Shown: positions 14,759 through 17,048 of the stretch, piece by piece
How positions within the stretch are numbered: position 1 is the stretch's first letter
Layout of the letters: every line of letters begins with the position of its first letter
NCBI GenBank assembly: GCA_001940645.1
Contig: MDVS01000092.1
Coordinates: 1-17,048, forward strand
Length of the DNA: 17,048 nucleotides
DNA from: Candidatus Heimdallarchaeota archaeon LC_3
Lineage (GTDB): Archaea; Asgardarchaeota; Heimdallarchaeia; Hodarchaeales; LC-3
Direction of reading: 5' to 3'
Made by a program: the position numbers and the translations under genes
Notes under the pieces: generated by a model
What the model saw: only the letters and a program-made list of their open reading frames with translations
Told to the model about the DNA's origin: nothing
Databases searched by the model: none

Positions 14759-15255
14759 CTTAATTTACAAACAAACTGTTTAAATTTTGGACCTTTCCAA
14801 TAACTAATTGTTAGAATCTCTGCTGTAACAACTAAATCATTTTCAGTTGAGTAATAGTCAACTATTTCAGGAATTAAATGGGAACTATATTTTCGTAAAA
14901 GATTTCTTTTAACGCTCTTTCGATCTTCTTCATTTTCCGAAAGTTGCGTTTTTGCTTGAACCATTATTCCTGAGTTAATAAATGGATTAGTAGGGTGGTT
15001 TGTTTCAGTAGTAAAGGAAATATTTGGATTTCTTTGAAGGTTTTTAGCTTCCTGAGAATTTTTTTCAGATAAAAAAGAAAAAATACATTTATCCATCTCA
15101 TAATTGTACATGATTGGTCTGATAAATGGTAGTTTATCCTCATTTACCGTACAAGAATAGAATAATGGTGTATTTAATAAGAATTGAGCAACGTCTTTTT
15201 GCAAAATACACATGTAATTATGTCCCTTACATTCAAGGACGACTTCAACAACCAT
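14746..15255 (-). CDS. Pyridoxamine 5'-phosphate oxidase-like FMN-binding split-barrel protein
   Basis: A 169-residue protein of the PNPOx-like split-barrel superfamily, which bind FMN, F420 or haem and reduce diverse substrates. The family order is visible: helix VAQFLLNTPLFYSCTV, strand pair DKLPFIRPIMYNYEMDKCIF, FSFLSEKNSQEAKNLQRNP (cofactor-phosphate region, about 58-76), NISFTTE, GIMVQAKTQLSENEEDR, and the ending ILTISYWKGPKF. The role is unlikely to be vitamin B6 synthesis itself, because most members of this broad group are uncharacterised reductases. The start is ATG 15253-15255; Met15 is an alternative. Upstream on the same strand, 43 bases away, is a broken second member of the superfamily, so the pair may once have been a two-gene unit. 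Cofactor choice between FMN and F420 cannot be decided from sequence. Confidence 0.75.
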   Translation of the reverse strand: MVVEVVLECKGHNYMCILQKDVAQFLLNTPLFYSCTVNEDKLPFIRPIMYNYEMDKCIFSFLSEKNSQEAKNLQRNPNISFTTETNHPTNPFINSGIMVQAKTQLSENEEDRKSVKRNLLRKYSSHLIPEIVDYYSTENDLVVTAEILTISYWKGPKFKQFVCKLRKKI

Positions 15256-15298
15256 AATAACTTTCTCTTAGGTAAATCTAATTTTTTCTTAGGGTTCC

Positions 15299-15622
15299 CT
15301 AAAATTCGACGTAGGAAAGACTAGTACCTTTCCAATAAATAAATCTATCGGGATTTATTTCAATTAACGTTCGACTAAAAATAGGATTAATTCTCCATTG
15401 TGAAGGAATAAAAAGATTATATTTCTCAATATATTCTGGATATTTTTTTTGAATTAATCTTCGTATTTGTAGCATCTTTAGACCAAAAAAGAAAATCATA
15501 ATAATGCTCGTTAACCAGTTATAACCATAAACACGAGCTTTTCCTTAAATCAATATACCACTGCTCTTGTTTATAGTCCAATGATTGCGGTCATCTATAC
15601 AGATTGCATAGATAATGGATAA
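15299..15622 (-). pseudogene. Truncated PNPOx-like split-barrel pseudogene with in-frame stop
   Basis: Reading the minus strand from 15622, one frame gives IYAICIDDRNHW, then SSGILI, a TAA stop at 15545-15547, and continues GKARVYGYNW, QKKYPEYIEKYN, FSRTLIEINPDRFIYWKG to TAG at 15299-15301. AICIDD, GILI-x-GKARVYG and the final IYWKG match the middle and end of PNPOx-like proteins. The N-terminal third is missing because a stop lies at 15623-15625 and the LRR gene ends at 15636. The TAA falls exactly where a Lys/Arg-like residue would join GILI to GKA. Only the part from 15499 downstream starts with an ATG, and it lacks most of the barrel. It is therefore most likely a dead or sequencing-damaged paralog of the neighbouring flavin protein. 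Confidence 0.65.
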
Positions 15623-15635
15623 TTAAAAGATCCGG

Positions 15636-16574
15636 TCAGTAAATCATGTAACACCTTTTGACTTTTTTTATAAAATCTTTTGGAACTGATTCAAAAAATT
15701 CTTTATTATCAAAATTCTTCAAGTCAATCGGATTGTGGAACTTATCCCAACCTATATCCTGTCCTAAATAATAAAAATGGACTTCTTTTAACTTGGGGAA
15801 TTGAAGCAAGACATCTGGAAATTCCTTCCATCCATAGACATCAATATCCAACCGTTGTAAATTAGTCAATTTCTCAAATGATTTGGGAAGTTCTAATCCA
15901 TCCAAATTATTTATGTGAGAATCAGTCGGTAACCAATGAGTCTCAAATCTCTCAAGATTAGGAATTCTATAAACTAGTTTTTCAAAAATATTATGTATTT
16001 CTGACCCTTGACTTCTTATTTCCTCCCAGACATCCCTAATCTCGGGATGTACAATAGAAAGATGAGTTAATCTTTCCAGTCTTCCAATATCTTCAGGTAT
16101 TTGTCTTAAAAATCCTTTTCGAAGATTTAAACCAGTAATGTAATCTAAAGGGATCTTAGACCAATCAATATTTGTACCATTACCAATAATACCAATATTT
16201 CCACTATCATTGCTAAGTGATTCGTATAAATGATTATCAAAATGACCGTAATTCATTAACTTACCATTCTTGTTAATTGTAGGGAAACCATAGAACCTGT
16301 CAAATTCATGCATACCATATTCCCATTCAAAAAATTCATCTTCTGATTCTATCCGATGTACTAAAATCTTGTACTCTTGATTTTTGATTCTTGAGGTAAA
16401 TGAAAAAGGAAAATTAGTAATTTCGTACATTAATGGTAAAAACAGTCCTTTAAATTTATCTTTATATTGATTCATATTCTCAAAACAATAACTATGATAG
16501 TTGATATCTAAATTATCGAGACGTTTCTTACAATAAATACAATAACTAGATGAGGATTTGATAGCCATTTTCAT
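15636..16574 (-). CDS. Leucine-rich-repeat protein with N-terminal zinc knuckle
   Basis: A 312-residue soluble protein. A CIYC...HSYC knuckle at the N-terminus (Cys12, Cys15, His27, Cys30; C-x2-C-x11-H-x2-C) is probably zinc-binding. Residues 45-140 have no recognised fold. Residues about 143-270 hold irregular leucine-rich repeats of the LxxLxL..N/D..L..xP type: YITGLNLRKGFLRQIPEDIG, LERLTHLSIVHPEI, LPNSFEKL-like LPKSFEKLTNLQRLDIDVYG, and FPDVLLQFPKLKEVHFYYLG. LRRs give a curved protein-binding surface, so a scaffold or recognition role is likely. LRR proteins are abundant in Asgard archaea. The start is ATG 16572-16574, with ATG at codon 3 as an alternative. It is downstream of an unrecognised gene on the same strand (97-base gap). 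Partner unknown. Confidence 0.75.
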   Translation of the reverse strand: MKMAIKSSSSYCIYCKKRLDNLDINYHSYCFENMNQYKDKFKGLFLPLMYEITNFPFSFTSRIKNQEYKILVHRIESEDEFFEWEYGMHEFDRFYGFPTINKNGKLMNYGHFDNHLYESLSNDSGNIGIIGNGTNIDWSKIPLDYITGLNLRKGFLRQIPEDIGRLERLTHLSIVHPEIRDVWEEIRSQGSEIHNIFEKLVYRIPNLERFETHWLPTDSHINNLDGLELPKSFEKLTNLQRLDIDVYGWKEFPDVLLQFPKLKEVHFYYLGQDIGWDKFHNPIDLKNFDNKEFFESVPKDFIKKVKRCYMIY

Positions 16575-16671
16575 GATTTTCTCATATAATGAATAATGTC
16601 TTTTAAAAATTGAATAGACCTAATATTCTTCAACACACGAATAAATTATAAAAAGTTTTCTTTCTCTTTAC

Positions 16672-17048
16672 TCATGTGTAATGATAGGTAGGGGTATTTA
16701 AGTATTGGTTCATTAAATTGGGCATTTCAATGGTAAAATTGTACAAGAAATAGATTCCCATTAAACCCAACATAGCTTTTCCAGCTGTCCTAGAAATTTT
16801 GTCAAATTTCTCAATCTTAGCCAAAGACATCAATAAATTGACTTCTTCATTTTTACCTAATAATTTATACAACGATAAGTCATCAAAAATAAATTCACCT
16901 AAATTGAGTGGAACACGGCCACTATCAAAGATTGGTGTTGTTGATGGATAAGCTCGAAGATTGGTCGCCTGATAATTGAACTCATAGAACGGCTCAATAA
17001 TGTATCTATTATCAGTACCAAAGGAGTATTTAAGATCATGCAATTCTA
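16672..17048 (-). CDS. Unrecognised protein, 5' end beyond the window
   Basis: The frame is open from the right edge to TGA 16672-16674, giving at least 125 codons. A TTG at 17041-17043 could be a start, but the frame continues upstream (Glu codon at 17044-17046) to the edge, and there is no room to see a ribosome-binding site, so I treat it as the C-terminal part of a longer gene. The visible part is polar and aromatic at first (YIIEPFYEFNYQATNLRAYP, SGRVPLNLGEFIFDD), then helical (LLMSLAKIEKFDKISRTAGK), and has one moderately hydrophobic stretch AMLGLMGIYFLYNFTI that may be a membrane helix near the C-terminus. I do not recognise the family. Confidence 0.5.
   Translation of the reverse strand, partial: ELHDLKYSFGTDNRYIIEPFYEFNYQATNLRAYPSTTPIFDSGRVPLNLGEFIFDDLSLYKLLGKNEEVNLLMSLAKIEKFDKISRTAGKAMLGLMGIYFLYNFTIEMPNLMNQYLNTPTYHYT

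Noticed and set aside
4681..17048. Insertion sequence or transposase
   Set aside because: No transposase motif or terminal inverted repeat pair was found; gene decay at 4849-5007 and 15299-15622 is seen without a mobile-element signature.

Overview
The window looks like AT-rich archaeal chromosome, most probably from an Asgard (Lokiarchaeia/Heimdallarchaeia-like) archaeon. I infer this from the combination of a Ras-like small GTPase with a repetitive Pro/Glu tail, a longin-like protein divergent from it, a leucine-rich-repeat protein with an N-terminal zinc knuckle, two-winged-helix archaeal regulators, and archaeal translation signals (AGGTG/GGTGA-type Shine-Dalgarno sequences in front of TTG starts). 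No rRNA or tRNA gene is present, so the lineage cannot be fixed from the window alone.

Layout. 1-2163: a small GTPase (minus strand, running off the left edge in a 24-bp tandem repeat) and, divergent from it, a longin-like protein whose C-terminus resembles a receiver domain without its phospho-acceptor Asp. 2302-4680: a 792-residue unrecognised membrane protein with a large Cys-containing ectodomain and a very acidic tail. 4849-5844: an orphan D12-class adenine methyltransferase, preceded in the same frame by a broken coding remnant. 6097-6579: a winged-helix/AT-hook-like regulator whose stop codon interlocks with that of the convergent operon.

6576-10053 (minus): a tightly overlapping three-gene operon, transcribed as TsuA/YeeE-type sulfur transporter fused to a TusA sulfur-carrier domain, then a lipoate-ligase-like protein, then an MFS transporter. 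10175-11277 (minus): a two-winged-helix regulator, a small three-helix membrane protein and a tiny Cys2His2-like protein. 11522-14716: a membrane-anchored TlpA-like thioredoxin, divergent from a two-gene unit encoding a surface protein (CxCH motif, Ig-like part, DOMON/ethylbenzene-dehydrogenase-gamma-like domain, Thr stalk, C-terminal helix) and a His-containing DUF2231-like membrane protein; this pair could be a surface-to-membrane redox conduit.

14746-15622 (minus): an intact pyridoxamine-phosphate-oxidase-like flavoprotein, followed upstream by a truncated second member of the same superfamily that carries an in-frame stop. 15636-17048 (minus): the zinc-knuckle LRR protein and the 3' part of an unrecognised gene cut by the window edge.

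Two themes stand out. One is a possible GTPase/longin regulatory pair. The other is a redox and sulfur cluster (TusA-transporter, lipoate ligase, thioredoxin, haem-type surface protein, flavin protein) that may act together. Functional links between separate operons are inference only.
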